Positions 47,151-54,771 of a stretch of 64,000 bases of DNA are shown here, piece after piece. Made by a program: the position numbers and the translations under genes. A model generated the notes under the pieces. The model had not been told where the DNA came from. It worked only from the letters and a program-made list of their open reading frames with translations, and ran no database searches. Every line of letters starts with the position of its first letter. Position 1 is the stretch's first letter. The stretch lies in contig NZ_CP116341.1 in NCBI RefSeq assembly GCF_033304595.1, forward strand, positions 1,345,001-1,409,000, given 5' to 3'. The DNA comes from Sporosarcina jeotgali (GTDB lineage Bacteria > Bacillota > Bacilli > Bacillales_A > Planococcaceae).

Positions 47151-47338
47151 TGGGGGCGATTGTTTGGTACTACACTCTTAGTTGATTGGAGTGCAAGCCG
47201 TCGACTCCGGGAGGATCAGCGTGAGCCTTGAGACCCTGGACGTAGCGAAGCGAAGGAAGCGGCTCAAGCCACGCCCTCCGGAAAGCGTACGGCTGGAACG
47301 CAAATCAACGTGCTTAACACTATTCCAGATATGGGGGC
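47151..47338 (+). repeat. ~188-bp structured repeat, copy 2
   Basis: Direct repeat of 43314-43500, same orientation, same TGGGGGC at both ends. The central 48 nt (around GACGTAGCGAAGCGAAGG) is essentially identical in the two copies, while differences cluster at the flanks. A 65-codon frame inside (47182-47379) is a by-product of the repeat. Confidence 0.85.
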
Positions 47339-47671
47339 GTTTCTTGCATAAGGTGTTTACTTCAAACGGGCCATTTTGAAACTTAATAATTTATATGCTT
47401 AAGGGAAAGAGTCAACATTACTCTAACTTTTTTCAGGTTTGTATAATTTTTTAGTTTTAGAAAGGTTACAGAATTTACTAAAATTAACTATATACCTCTG
47501 AATGCAATAAAAAACCGCAATTTCATTTTTGAATTTGCGGTTTTTCACGTCTGTAATTTGTTTTTTGTAATTTACATTTTTAGCAGGTCATCTGGACAAA
47601 AGCTATGACTTTATAGAAAGATTTGATGTATTTAAGAAAATAGCTTGATTGTGACACTTAGGACAACCATT
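47339..47671. other. Gap at the end of the island
   Basis: Holds the last GGGCCATTTTG motif (47368-47378), an A+T-rich stretch with no supported frame, and the terminator at 47510-47545 before the 3' end of namA. Confidence 0.5.
47510..47545. terminator. Bidirectional terminator between the island and namA
   Basis: AAAAACCGCAA (47510-47520) pairs with TTGCGGTTTTT (47535-47545). A-rich and T-rich sides allow action on both strands. Confidence 0.88.
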
Positions 47672-48691
47672 TTAAAACGTCCATCCTCTGCTGTATTGAG
47701 CAGGAGCCTCAATTTCTGTATGAAGTTCACGAGCAGCTCGATATGGCCAATACGCGTCTCGCAACAGTTCTCTGCCGATTAATATGAGGTCAGCACGGTC
47801 ATTCCTTAAGATTTCCTCGGCTTGGAGACCTGAAGTGATTAATCCTACTGCGCCAGTTGCGATATCTGCACCTGTTCGGATGGTCTCGGAGTAGGGAACT
47901 TGATAACCGGGAAATGGATCGATTTTTGCAGGGACCACAGCTCCGGAGCTCACGTCAATTAAGTCTACTCCTTGATCCTTCATCCACTTAGCCATTTCAA
48001 TATAGTGTTCAGAAGTCATGCCGCCAACCGTATAGTCTTCAGCAGAAATTCGTACAAATAAGGGTCCTTCCCACGAAGTTCTGACGGCATCGATGATTTC
48101 ACGAAGGAACCGGTAGCGATTTTCAGCGCTTCCGCCATATTCATCAGTACGATGGTTGGATAGCGGGGATAGGAATTCGTTGATGAGGTAACCATGCGCC
48201 CCGTGAAGTTCCAATAAGTCGAATCCCGCATCTGCTGCACGTTTTGCGGCTGCAGCGAATGCTTGAATGGTTTCTTGAATCGCATCTTTGCTCATTTCAA
48301 CTGGTGTTTTGTATTGATCACTAAACGCTAGGACGCTTGGTGCCTGGATGGCGCCGTCCACTGTTGCTTTCCTGCCTGCGTGTGCAAGCTGGATTCCTGC
48401 AGCTGCACCGTGTTGTTTAATGAGACGTGTCAGTTCAGTTAAGCCTTCAATATGAGCATCTTCCCAAATCCCGAGATCTTGGGGACTGATTCGCCCCTGT
48501 GGCTGAACGGCAGTCGCTTCTAGAATGATTAATCCCGCCTGACCGACAGCCCTTGAGCCGTAGTGCACGCGATGCCAATCTTCCACTTGACCATCTTCGT
48601 TATGCGATGAGTACATGCACATTGGCGCCATCGCGATTCTATTTTTCAATGTGAGATTGCGAATCGTGTAAGGTTCGAATAATTTAGCCAT
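47672..48691 (-). CDS. namA: NADPH dehydrogenase NamA (old yellow enzyme family)
   Basis: This 339-residue FMN-dependent ene-reductase is close to B. subtilis YqjM (338). Family marks are [17 protein letters not shown] at the N-terminus (including the YqjM-type Cys), [20 protein letters not shown], the substrate/FMN segment [19 protein letters not shown] and [19 protein letters not shown]. Start at 48691 follows AGGAGTGACTTAGAA; the longer frame overlaps it. Reads opposite to the island genes. Confidence 0.95.
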   Translation of the reverse strand: MAKLFEPYTIRNLTLKNRIAMAPMCMYSSHNEDGQVEDWHRVHYGSRAVGQAGLIILEATAVQPQGRISPQDLGIWEDAHIEGLTELTRLIKQHGAAAGIQLAHAGRKATVDGAIQAPSVLAFSDQYKTPVEMSKDAIQETIQAFAAAAKRAADAGFDLLELHGAHGYLINEFLSPLSNHRTDEYGGSAENRYRFLREIIDAVRTSWEGPLFVRISAEDYTVGGMTSEHYIEMAKWMKDQGVDLIDVSSGAVVPAKIDPFPGYQVPYSETIRTGADIATGAVGLITSGLQAEEILRNDRADLILIGRELLRDAYWPYRAARELHTEIEAPAQYSRGWTF

Positions 48692-48750
48692 TTCTAAGTC
48701 ACTCCTTTTCATGAATGACTATACTATAGCAAAAAAACTTAAAAAGTCCT

Positions 48751-49584
48751 TTATGAAGAGCTCGGACTTTCTTTAAACGTATCGGACCCAAGTTCCCTGG
48801 AACGTTTCTCAGCATGTTGGATGCAACTGAAAACTGCTTCATGAAACCCGCCGGCAGTGAGTGCCCGAAGGCCGGCTTCCGTCGTACCGCCAGGACTGGT
48901 TACATTTTCTCTAAGTGCGGCTGGCTCTTCATTCGTTTGGCGCAGCATGGATGCAGCGCCTTCAATCGTTTGGATGATAAGATTACGAGCAGTCGGCTGA
49001 TCAATTCCAGCATGCATGGCAGCTGTCTCTAAGGCTTCGGCCAAATAGTAGATATAGGCAGGGCCGCTTCCTGAAAGAGCAGTAACGGCGTGCAAGTCAT
49101 CTTCTTCAACTTCTGCTACGATTCCTATTGAACTTAATAAGGTTAGAATTTCTTGTTTTACTTCTGAAGTCACCGAACAATTGAATGCCACACCTGTAGC
49201 AGACTTACCAATGGCTGCTGATGTATTTGGCATAGATCGGGCAATCGCGTGTTTTCCTAAACCTGATTCGATGGTAGCGATTGAAATTCCAGCAAGTACA
49301 GAAAGGATAGCTGCATGTTCATTTATAAAAGGAGAAATTTGTTCCATGACCGTATAGACATCTTTAGGTTTAGTAGCCATTACAATTAAATCTGCACTGG
49401 TTAGCTCTGATTTGTCTGCACTTACTAAAGAAATACCGTATGTACTTTTCAACAGTTGAAGACGTGATTCATCTGCACGGTTCATGACATAAATATGAGA
49501 AGGGTTAATCGTCCCTTGCTTACAAATCCCGGAAATTACAGCTTCAGCCATCGATCCGGCTCCTACAAATACGATTTTCTCCAT
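48751..49584 (-). CDS. proI: Pyrroline-5-carboxylate reductase
   Basis: This 277-residue NAD(P)H enzyme makes proline from pyrroline-5-carboxylate. The Rossmann motif is IVFVGAGSMAEAVISGI. The catalytic/C-terminal helical domain shows HAVTALSGSGPAYIYYLAE and ENVTSPGGTTEAGLRAL, the ProC signature. Its position beside namA and yqjP matches B. subtilis yqjO (proI). Ribosome site AAGAGGGAATTCC. A stem (AAAGTCC / GGACTTT) at its 3' end may act as terminator. Confidence 0.95.
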   Translation of the reverse strand: MEKIVFVGAGSMAEAVISGICKQGTINPSHIYVMNRADESRLQLLKSTYGISLVSADKSELTSADLIVMATKPKDVYTVMEQISPFINEHAAILSVLAGISIATIESGLGKHAIARSMPNTSAAIGKSATGVAFNCSVTSEVKQEILTLLSSIGIVAEVEEDDLHAVTALSGSGPAYIYYLAEALETAAMHAGIDQPTARNLIIQTIEGAASMLRQTNEEPAALRENVTSPGGTTEAGLRALTAGGFHEAVFSCIQHAEKRSRELGSDTFKESPSSS

Positions 49585-49734
49585 GGAATTCCCTCTTTTC
49601 CTAAATGCGTGTATTCCATCAGTGTATGCGTTTATGGAAATAAGTCAACAGACGATTCAGTCATCGATACATGACGAACGTACAGAAAGCATGTACAATG
49701 GAATGAATAGCGATTCAATAATGGAGGCAAAACC

Positions 49735-50679
49735 ATGATTCAACAACTAACGATTCCCACGCCTTATGCTGTAGGCGATGTTAATGCATTTTTAGTAAAA
49801 GGAGATACACTGAGTCTTTTCGATGCGGGTCCTAGAACTCCAGAAGCTTTAGAAGCAATCAAGGCGGGACTTAACGATTCGGGCTATTCACTGGAGGATA
49901 TTGAACAAGTCATTCTAACCCATCATCATCCAGATCATTCAGGCTGGGCTGATGGATTTCCAAATGCAGAGCTTTACGGTCATGAGTATAATAATCTATG
50001 GTTAACGAGAGATCCCGATTTCATCAAATTTCATGACGAATTTTATATGGACCGATTTATAGAACAAGGGGTTCCTGAAAAAGCGCTGGGAATTGTCGGG
50101 AAGATGAAGCGTGCGGCTGACTTGATGGCGCATCGTCCACTTGATCATATTTTAATGGAAGGGGACGAAATTCCGGGACATCCAGGTTGGATAGCTCTTG
50201 AAACGTTAGGGCATGCTCAAAGTCATTTATCATTTTGGAATTCTAAACGGAGCGAACTTATAGGCGGAGATTTGTTACTGGAAAAAGTTTCTTCCAATCC
50301 GCTTGTAGAACCCCCTAAAGGTCCTGACGATCCTCGACCTAAAACAATGCTGCAATATAATGCATCATTAAAACGATTGCTGGATCTGCCAGTTGAGAAG
50401 GTCTTCAGCGGACATGGAATGCCTGTAACGGGTGTTCATGAACTTGTTGAAAAACGTCTGCAAAAACAGCACGAGCGGGCAATGAAAGTTTACGATATGC
50501 TGTCACCGGGTCCGCGGTCTGTCTTTGAATTGACCGTGCAATTATTTCCAGCTGCCTATAAAAGAGAGCTGGGGCTGACACTCTCCGAGACACTTGGTCA
50601 AATGGATTACTTATTAGAGCTTGGCAAGGTTATAAGAAAAACAGACGAGCAGGGAATTCATCGGTATGAGAAATCTTAA
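49735..50679 (+). CDS. yqjP: Metallo-beta-lactamase-fold hydrolase (YqjP-like)
   Basis: This 314-residue protein has the metal motif LTHHHPDHSGW (HxHxDH type), ETLGHAQSHLSF (next metal His) and VFSGHGMPV (last His), typical of MBL-fold hydrolases, with a C-terminal winged-helix-like region. Substrate unknown. Ribosome site AATGGAGGC. It overlaps yqjQ by 14 nt, so the two are expressed together, divergent from proI and namA. Confidence 0.88.
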   Translation: MIQQLTIPTPYAVGDVNAFLVKGDTLSLFDAGPRTPEALEAIKAGLNDSGYSLEDIEQVILTHHHPDHSGWADGFPNAELYGHEYNNLWLTRDPDFIKFHDEFYMDRFIEQGVPEKALGIVGKMKRAADLMAHRPLDHILMEGDEIPGHPGWIALETLGHAQSHLSFWNSKRSELIGGDLLLEKVSSNPLVEPPKGPDDPRPKTMLQYNASLKRLLDLPVEKVFSGHGMPVTGVHELVEKRLQKQHERAMKVYDMLSPGPRSVFELTVQLFPAAYKRELGLTLSETLGQMDYLLELGKVIRKTDEQGIHRYEKS

Positions 50680-51424
50680 AAAGATTTTAATAACAGGGGC
50701 TACTAGCGGAGTAGGTTATGAAACCGCGGTGAGGCTAATATCGGAAGGTCACCGCGTTCAAGTAACGGGGCGCTCATTGGAAGGTCTGGCCTTGCTTGAA
50801 GCTCTTGGGGCAGATGTGATTCAACTGGATTTAACAAGTGAGGGTGCCGCAGACCGGTTGCTGTGTGAAATGGAGATGCCGGATGTCATTATATTCTCAG
50901 CGGGAGTGGCAAAGTTTGCGCTTGCACATGAAACGGAGGATCAGCAGCTTGAGCAAATGTTTTCAGTTAATGTGATGGCACCGATTCAACTTACACAAAG
51001 AATCATCCCTTTATGGATGGAGCGCAAGGCCGGACATTTAATTTACATTGGCTCCCAAGCAGGAAAAGTTGCTACCCCTAAAGCCGCTGTTTATGCAGCG
51101 ACGAAACATGCGCTTATTGGCTACACAGATGCAGTGCGTATGGAAGTTTCACAATATGGGATTGACGTATCTGTTATCCATCCAGGTCCAATCGATACAG
51201 CCTTTTTAGATAAAGCAGATGACGCCGGAACTTATAGAAAATCTTTGGGTAAGCATTTACTGTCGGTTGAGGAAGTTGCAAAGGCCGTCGTAAAGACAGT
51301 TCATCTACCAAAACGGCAAATCGATTTGCCAAGGGTGATGGGCATCACAAGTAAACTTCACGCAATAGCTCCAGACTGGGTAGAACGCATAGGAAGACCA
51401 TTTTTCATGAAAAAGATGCAGTAA
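50666..51424 (+). CDS. yqjQ: Short-chain dehydrogenase/reductase (YqjQ-like)
   Basis: This 252-residue SDR has the nucleotide motif ILITGATSGVGYETAV, the IFSAGV segment, catalytic Ser in YIGSQAGKV and the YxxxK motif in VYAATKHALIGYTDAV. Arg in the second strand (TGRSLEG) favours NADP(H). Substrate unknown. It follows yqjP as in B. subtilis and is closed by a strong terminator. Confidence 0.9.
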   Translation: MRNLKKILITGATSGVGYETAVRLISEGHRVQVTGRSLEGLALLEALGADVIQLDLTSEGAADRLLCEMEMPDVIIFSAGVAKFALAHETEDQQLEQMFSVNVMAPIQLTQRIIPLWMERKAGHLIYIGSQAGKVATPKAAVYAATKHALIGYTDAVRMEVSQYGIDVSVIHPGPIDTAFLDKADDAGTYRKSLGKHLLSVEEVAKAVVKTVHLPKRQIDLPRVMGITSKLHAIAPDWVERIGRPFFMKKMQ

Positions 51425-51455
51425 ATCTAAACTTAACAATTAATTGAGCAATGAA

Positions 51456-51488
51456 GAAGAGGCGTCCATGTCGTTCGGACGCCTCTTC
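51456..51488 (+). terminator. Terminator after yqjQ
   Basis: GAAGAGGCGTCC (51456-51467) and its exact complement GGACGCCTCTTC (51477-51488). The tail is not strongly T-rich. Confidence 0.8.
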
Positions 51489-51953
51489 ATTCGCGGAAAA
51501 TTTGTTTGAGTTCGCTGCATGTAGCTGACGTATTACTCGAAAGCGTACTGCAAATTCATCTTGCACGCATTTCACTTCATGGTTCTTTAATCGAAGAGAA
51601 ACGGTTGTTCATGTTGCACTTACACAAAAAACTTACTTCTTACTGGTTTTACAAACACACGTAACTCTTCTTACGGTGATGCTTCGTCAGTACAGCAAAT
51701 TTCCCGCCAAGGCTGTGCATTTCTCCAAGTCAGCGCTAAGCGCCTTCCTTGATTTCGCCTTGTAATTATCTATACCCGGCAACACAAACTATAAACCTGT
51801 TTTTAAAAATTCTTTTGTTTTTTATTTTAAAAAGTTTCTAATCGCTTAAGCTGTTAGTCAACCTGGTATGAATCCAGCAATAGAGGCACTGCATTTAAAA
51901 AGTGTTTATGCTAAACTGAGACTAAACAATCCGATCAGGAAAGGTGTTCCTTC
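51489..51953. other. Gene-poor gap upstream of the HPr kinase-like gene
   Basis: About 465 nt without a supported frame on either strand. No tRNA, T-box or riboswitch is recognised. Several short motifs read like decayed coding sequence, but I cannot name a source. The final 100 nt are A+T-rich and probably hold the promoter of the next gene. Confidence 0.4.
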
Positions 51954-52874
51954 ATGAAACAGTTAACTGTACAAAACATTGTACAAAAATTTTCTTTTGA
52001 GATCCTATCTGGGAGCGATCATTTAGGAAGACCGCTGAAAAAAACAAAAGTGCGCCGTCCGGGTTTGGAGTTCATGGATACGTTCGACTTTATAGCACGG
52101 GGACATATTCAAATACTCGGGAAAAACGAAGTGAATTATTTACATACCCTTACAGACGATGAATGCAAATGCCGGATTTCGAATCTGGTAGAATATGATC
52201 CTCCTTGTATTCTAATCACTTCCAATCAGGAGCAGCCTTATGGATTGCACACTTATTGTACCGAAAACGGAATACCTGTATTAAGAACTCCGGACTCGAT
52301 GGGTGTCGCAAGTGCGAAACTGGATGCATTTGTCATAAGCTCAATGGCTGAAGAAATTGCAATCCATGGAGTCGTTGTAAATGTTGCAGGAATTGGTGTT
52401 TTACTAAGAGGTAAATCGGGTGTTGGGAAGAGTGAGACTGCACACACTTTAATTGGCCGCGGGCATCGCCTGGTAGCAGATGATATTGTTGTACTCCGAA
52501 AACTCAGTCCGCAAACGCTGCTCGGTACCCATAACCAAACTAACCGAGAGTTTTTGGCACTTAGAAGTATCGGTTTGATGAACGTGGTCCGTTTATATGG
52601 CCGCGCTGCTTTTCAAGAAGAAACCAGAATCGCTCTAGATATCGAATTGACGGAGTGGAAAGACAACTCACTTAACAACGAGCTGGAATTGGACGAGAAG
52701 TTCACAGAGTATATGGGAGTGCCTGTTCCTTACATTCAGATTCAGCTGCAACCAGGACGGGATGTGGCTGGATTGATTGAAGCAGCTGCAAACAACTGGT
52801 ATTTAAAACAGCAAGGATATAGTGCTCTTGAGGAATTCATGGAGCGGCTGGAACCTGAATTTAATCAAGAATGA
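51954..52874 (+). CDS. HPr kinase/phosphorylase-like protein, divergent
   Basis: This 306-residue protein aligns along its whole length with HprK: an N-terminal domain (SRPGLE-like VRRPGLEFM), H138 in AIHGVVV, Walker A GKSGVGKS (153-160), GHRLVADD and the C-terminal PGRDVAGLIEAAANNWYLK. HprK phosphorylates Ser46 of HPr in carbon catabolite repression. Here the family signature usually reading LEIRGLG is LALRSIG (202-207): the Glu and Gly are replaced. It is also far from the usual lgt/uvrA neighbourhood, so it is likely a second, specialised copy. Ribosome site GAAAGGTG. Confidence 0.85.
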   Translation: MKQLTVQNIVQKFSFEILSGSDHLGRPLKKTKVRRPGLEFMDTFDFIARGHIQILGKNEVNYLHTLTDDECKCRISNLVEYDPPCILITSNQEQPYGLHTYCTENGIPVLRTPDSMGVASAKLDAFVISSMAEEIAIHGVVVNVAGIGVLLRGKSGVGKSETAHTLIGRGHRLVADDIVVLRKLSPQTLLGTHNQTNREFLALRSIGLMNVVRLYGRAAFQEETRIALDIELTEWKDNSLNNELELDEKFTEYMGVPVPYIQIQLQPGRDVAGLIEAAANNWYLKQQGYSALEEFMERLEPEFNQE

Positions 52875-52943
52875 ATTGGCATGCATAGAATCTCTTTCCC
52901 TGGGAAAACTAGAGGGACACTAGTTTTTGAAGGAGGATTCCAA

Positions 52944-53081
52944 ATGACTGAGAAAAAAGAACCGTATGAAATGATGACAGAGAAAAATAACAACCTTTCC
53001 TCAGCACAAGAAGTTGAGTATCCAAGCGATTTCAAGAAAGCAGACAACGCAGATGATACTAAGAAAAAACGTAAAAATTAA
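52944..53081 (+). CDS. Small hydrophilic protein, unknown
   Basis: This 45-residue, highly charged protein ends in KKKRKN. ATG 52944 has the near-ideal ribosome site AAGGAGGA, which argues for real translation. No family recognised. It lies 69 nt after the HPr kinase-like gene and before a strong terminator, so the two are probably co-transcribed. Confidence 0.6.
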   Translation: MTEKKEPYEMMTEKNNNLSSAQEVEYPSDFKKADNADDTKKKRKN

Positions 53082-53089
53082 TCATAACA

Positions 53090-53126
53090 AAAAGTCCGGA
53101 AACGACTCATGGTTTCCGGACTTTTT
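53090..53126. terminator. Bidirectional terminator
   Basis: AAAAGTCCGGAAAC (53090-53103) and its exact complement GTTTCCGGACTTTT (53112-53125). Shared by the convergent small gene and protease gene. Confidence 0.95.
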
Positions 53127-53128
53127 GT

Positions 53129-54040
53129 TTACTTAACTTTCTTCAATAATTCCAATACTTCATTCGACCGTATGAACATTCCCACTTTACCATAGGGGTC
53201 TAACTCGGTTATTGCAAAAACAACGCCGATGACTTCGTCATTCTGAAAAACAGGACTTCCACTGTTTCCTCTGTAGACCGGTGCATCCAAAAGGATAATG
53301 GGAACATCCCGACCCGCCCAGCTGCTTTCGCCAATTAATTCACCTTCATTGGCAATCCCAAAAAAATTCAACGGATTTCCGATAAACCTGACTTTCGTAT
53401 CCGGGGTATAAGCAGGAGATTCCGCTAGTTTAAGAGCAGGAATGTCCGGCGGATCATTTATTTGTAAAATAGCCAAATCATTTACGGAATCCTGTGCAAC
53501 GAGCGATGCCGCAAAGCGACCTTGTTCTTCAAAAGATACTGTAATTTGCTTTGTATTTTCAACTACATGATTATTGGTAACAATCAGTCCATCAGGGGAT
53601 ACGGAAAACCCAGTGCCTTTCCCATCTTCGGTCAATACAACAGCAACGGATTGTTTCCACTTCGTAATATCTTCACGTTTTGAAAGCTTTGCAGACGTTT
53701 TCAAAAAATCAATCGCTGGCAATGAATAAATATCAAAAATGAAAGCGACAGGCTGAAATAGAAGAACAAGTGCCATGATCCATACAATCCATTTAGGGAC
53801 CCTGCGTTTACTTGCCTGCGGATTCGTTCGAAGTGCAGCCTCCTTCGCAAGGGCCTCTCGCTGTGCTTCTAAAACGAGTTGACGAAACTCCTCTTCTTCG
53901 ATTTCTTCTTGTGTCAGTTCAGAAGTGTCTAAGCAATCCGAGTTATCGAATCTAACTTCCGAATCACCGGTATCTTCTGCTGGTGACACTTCATTATTCA
54001 GGCTATCTCCATGTTCATCTTGAGTATCGTCTTGGTTCAT
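53129..54040 (-). CDS. Membrane-anchored trypsin-like serine protease without PDZ domain
   Basis: This 303-residue protein has a long acidic N-terminal cytoplasmic region (1-80), one transmembrane helix (about 83-104) and an extracytoplasmic S1C-type protease domain. The catalytic triad is H158 (TNNHVV), D188 (NDLAIL) and S260 (GNSGSP). HtrA/DegP relatives usually carry a PDZ domain, and none follows here. Start at 54040 follows AAAGGTGTGTACAT. A role in surface protein quality control is inference. Confidence 0.85.
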   Translation of the reverse strand: MNQDDTQDEHGDSLNNEVSPAEDTGDSEVRFDNSDCLDTSELTQEEIEEEEFRQLVLEAQREALAKEAALRTNPQASKRRVPKWIVWIMALVLLFQPVAFIFDIYSLPAIDFLKTSAKLSKREDITKWKQSVAVVLTEDGKGTGFSVSPDGLIVTNNHVVENTKQITVSFEEQGRFAASLVAQDSVNDLAILQINDPPDIPALKLAESPAYTPDTKVRFIGNPLNFFGIANEGELIGESSWAGRDVPIILLDAPVYRGNSGSPVFQNDEVIGVVFAITELDPYGKVGMFIRSNEVLELLKKVK

Positions 54041-54222
54041 ATGTACACACCTTTCAATGATCTTCATTGAATTTCAATAAAACGCAGGTCACCAAAAGTG
54101 TACCATACATTCTATTTGAACAATTTGACAAGAAGTTGACAAAAGACTCTATCTACTTCCCATTATACTTGATATACTTTTTATAAGTGTATTTATGTTT
54201 ATCTGAGAGGAGATGTGTTACG

Positions 54223-54459
54223 GTGGATGAAAATGCATTGCAGAAAACGGAACCGGAACGGTATCCAAGCACCGTATCTGACGAAGTGTATACTCTTACC
54301 ACTAAAGTGAGAGCACTTGAAGAGGAAATCAGTGAACTGAAAAAAGACATACACGCTATCGATTTTTTACAAAAGAAGCCAATTATTTCAGGTGATACGA
54401 TTGCGGTGGGCGGCTTCTGGATTGTAGCAGCACTCGCAGTAATCGGAATATTTTTCTAA
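54223..54459 (+). CDS. Small coiled-coil membrane protein, unknown
   Basis: This 78-residue protein has a coiled coil (VRALEEEISELKKDIHAIDF) and a C-terminal transmembrane helix (IAVGGFWIVAALAVIGIFF), a tail-anchored layout. GTG start after GAGAGGAGATG. It is followed 18 nt later by the TM2-like gene, and both are divergent from the protease gene. Confidence 0.65.
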   Translation: MDENALQKTEPERYPSTVSDEVYTLTTKVRALEEEISELKKDIHAIDFLQKKPIISGDTIAVGGFWIVAALAVIGIFF

Positions 54460-54477
54460 CGGAAGGGGAACTGCAGT

Positions 54478-54708
54478 ATGATGAAAAGCCCAGGACTGGC
54501 AGCAGTACTTAGCTTTTTTTGGACAGGTGTTGGACAGATCTATAATGGTCAAATTCTGAAAGGTCTTATTCTAATCGGGGTCCAAATTATTAACTCGCTT
54601 CTTATGTTTGTTTTAATTGGATTTATTACGTACCCTATCGTTTGGATATGGGGCATGTATGATGCATACAAAACCGCAGAAAGACACAATATGCGCCAGG
54701 CCATTTAA
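54478..54708 (+). CDS. TM2-like small membrane protein
   Basis: This 76-residue protein has the pattern SPGLAAVLSFFWTGVGQIYN followed by GQILKGLILIGVQ and WGMYDAYKTAE. This is the TM2-type arrangement of two helices joined by a short loop, ending in a D-A-Y-K motif. Function unknown. Tandem ATG at 54478/54481 after GGAAGGGGAAC. Probably co-expressed with the preceding gene. Confidence 0.75.
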   Translation: MMKSPGLAAVLSFFWTGVGQIYNGQILKGLILIGVQIINSLLMFVLIGFITYPIVWIWGMYDAYKTAERHNMRQAI

Positions 54709-54730
54709 TCTGAAAAACCTGTCAATATTC

Positions 54731-54771
54731 AAAAGGACGTCCACTCATTCGTTGAGGGACGTCCTTTTTTT
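54731..54771. terminator. Terminator after the TM2 gene
   Basis: AAAAGGACGTCC (54731-54742) pairs with GGACGTCCTTTT (54757-54768), followed by more T. Also suited to the convergent BCCT gene. Confidence 0.9.

Larger units (their letters stand above)
41268..47378 (+). repeat. Recurrent GGnCCATTTTG-like motif in the gene gaps of the island
   Basis: A motif close to GGGCCATTTTG occurs on the + strand in most gaps: 41274-41284, 42649-42659, 43530-43539, 44964-44974, 45328-45338, 46046-46055, 46698-46706 (partial) and 47368-47378. Three copies are preceded by TTCAAACG. Hairpins lie upstream in some gaps (45284-45319, 46652-46689). No inverted copies were seen. Confidence 0.6.

Noticed and set aside
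47182-47379. 65-codon frame at the second repeat
   Set aside because: Lies inside the structured repeat; the other copy does not keep the frame.
40132-47600. Integrase, transposase or phage genes that could explain the island
   Set aside because: I read all sizeable frames on both strands and saw no recombinase motif.
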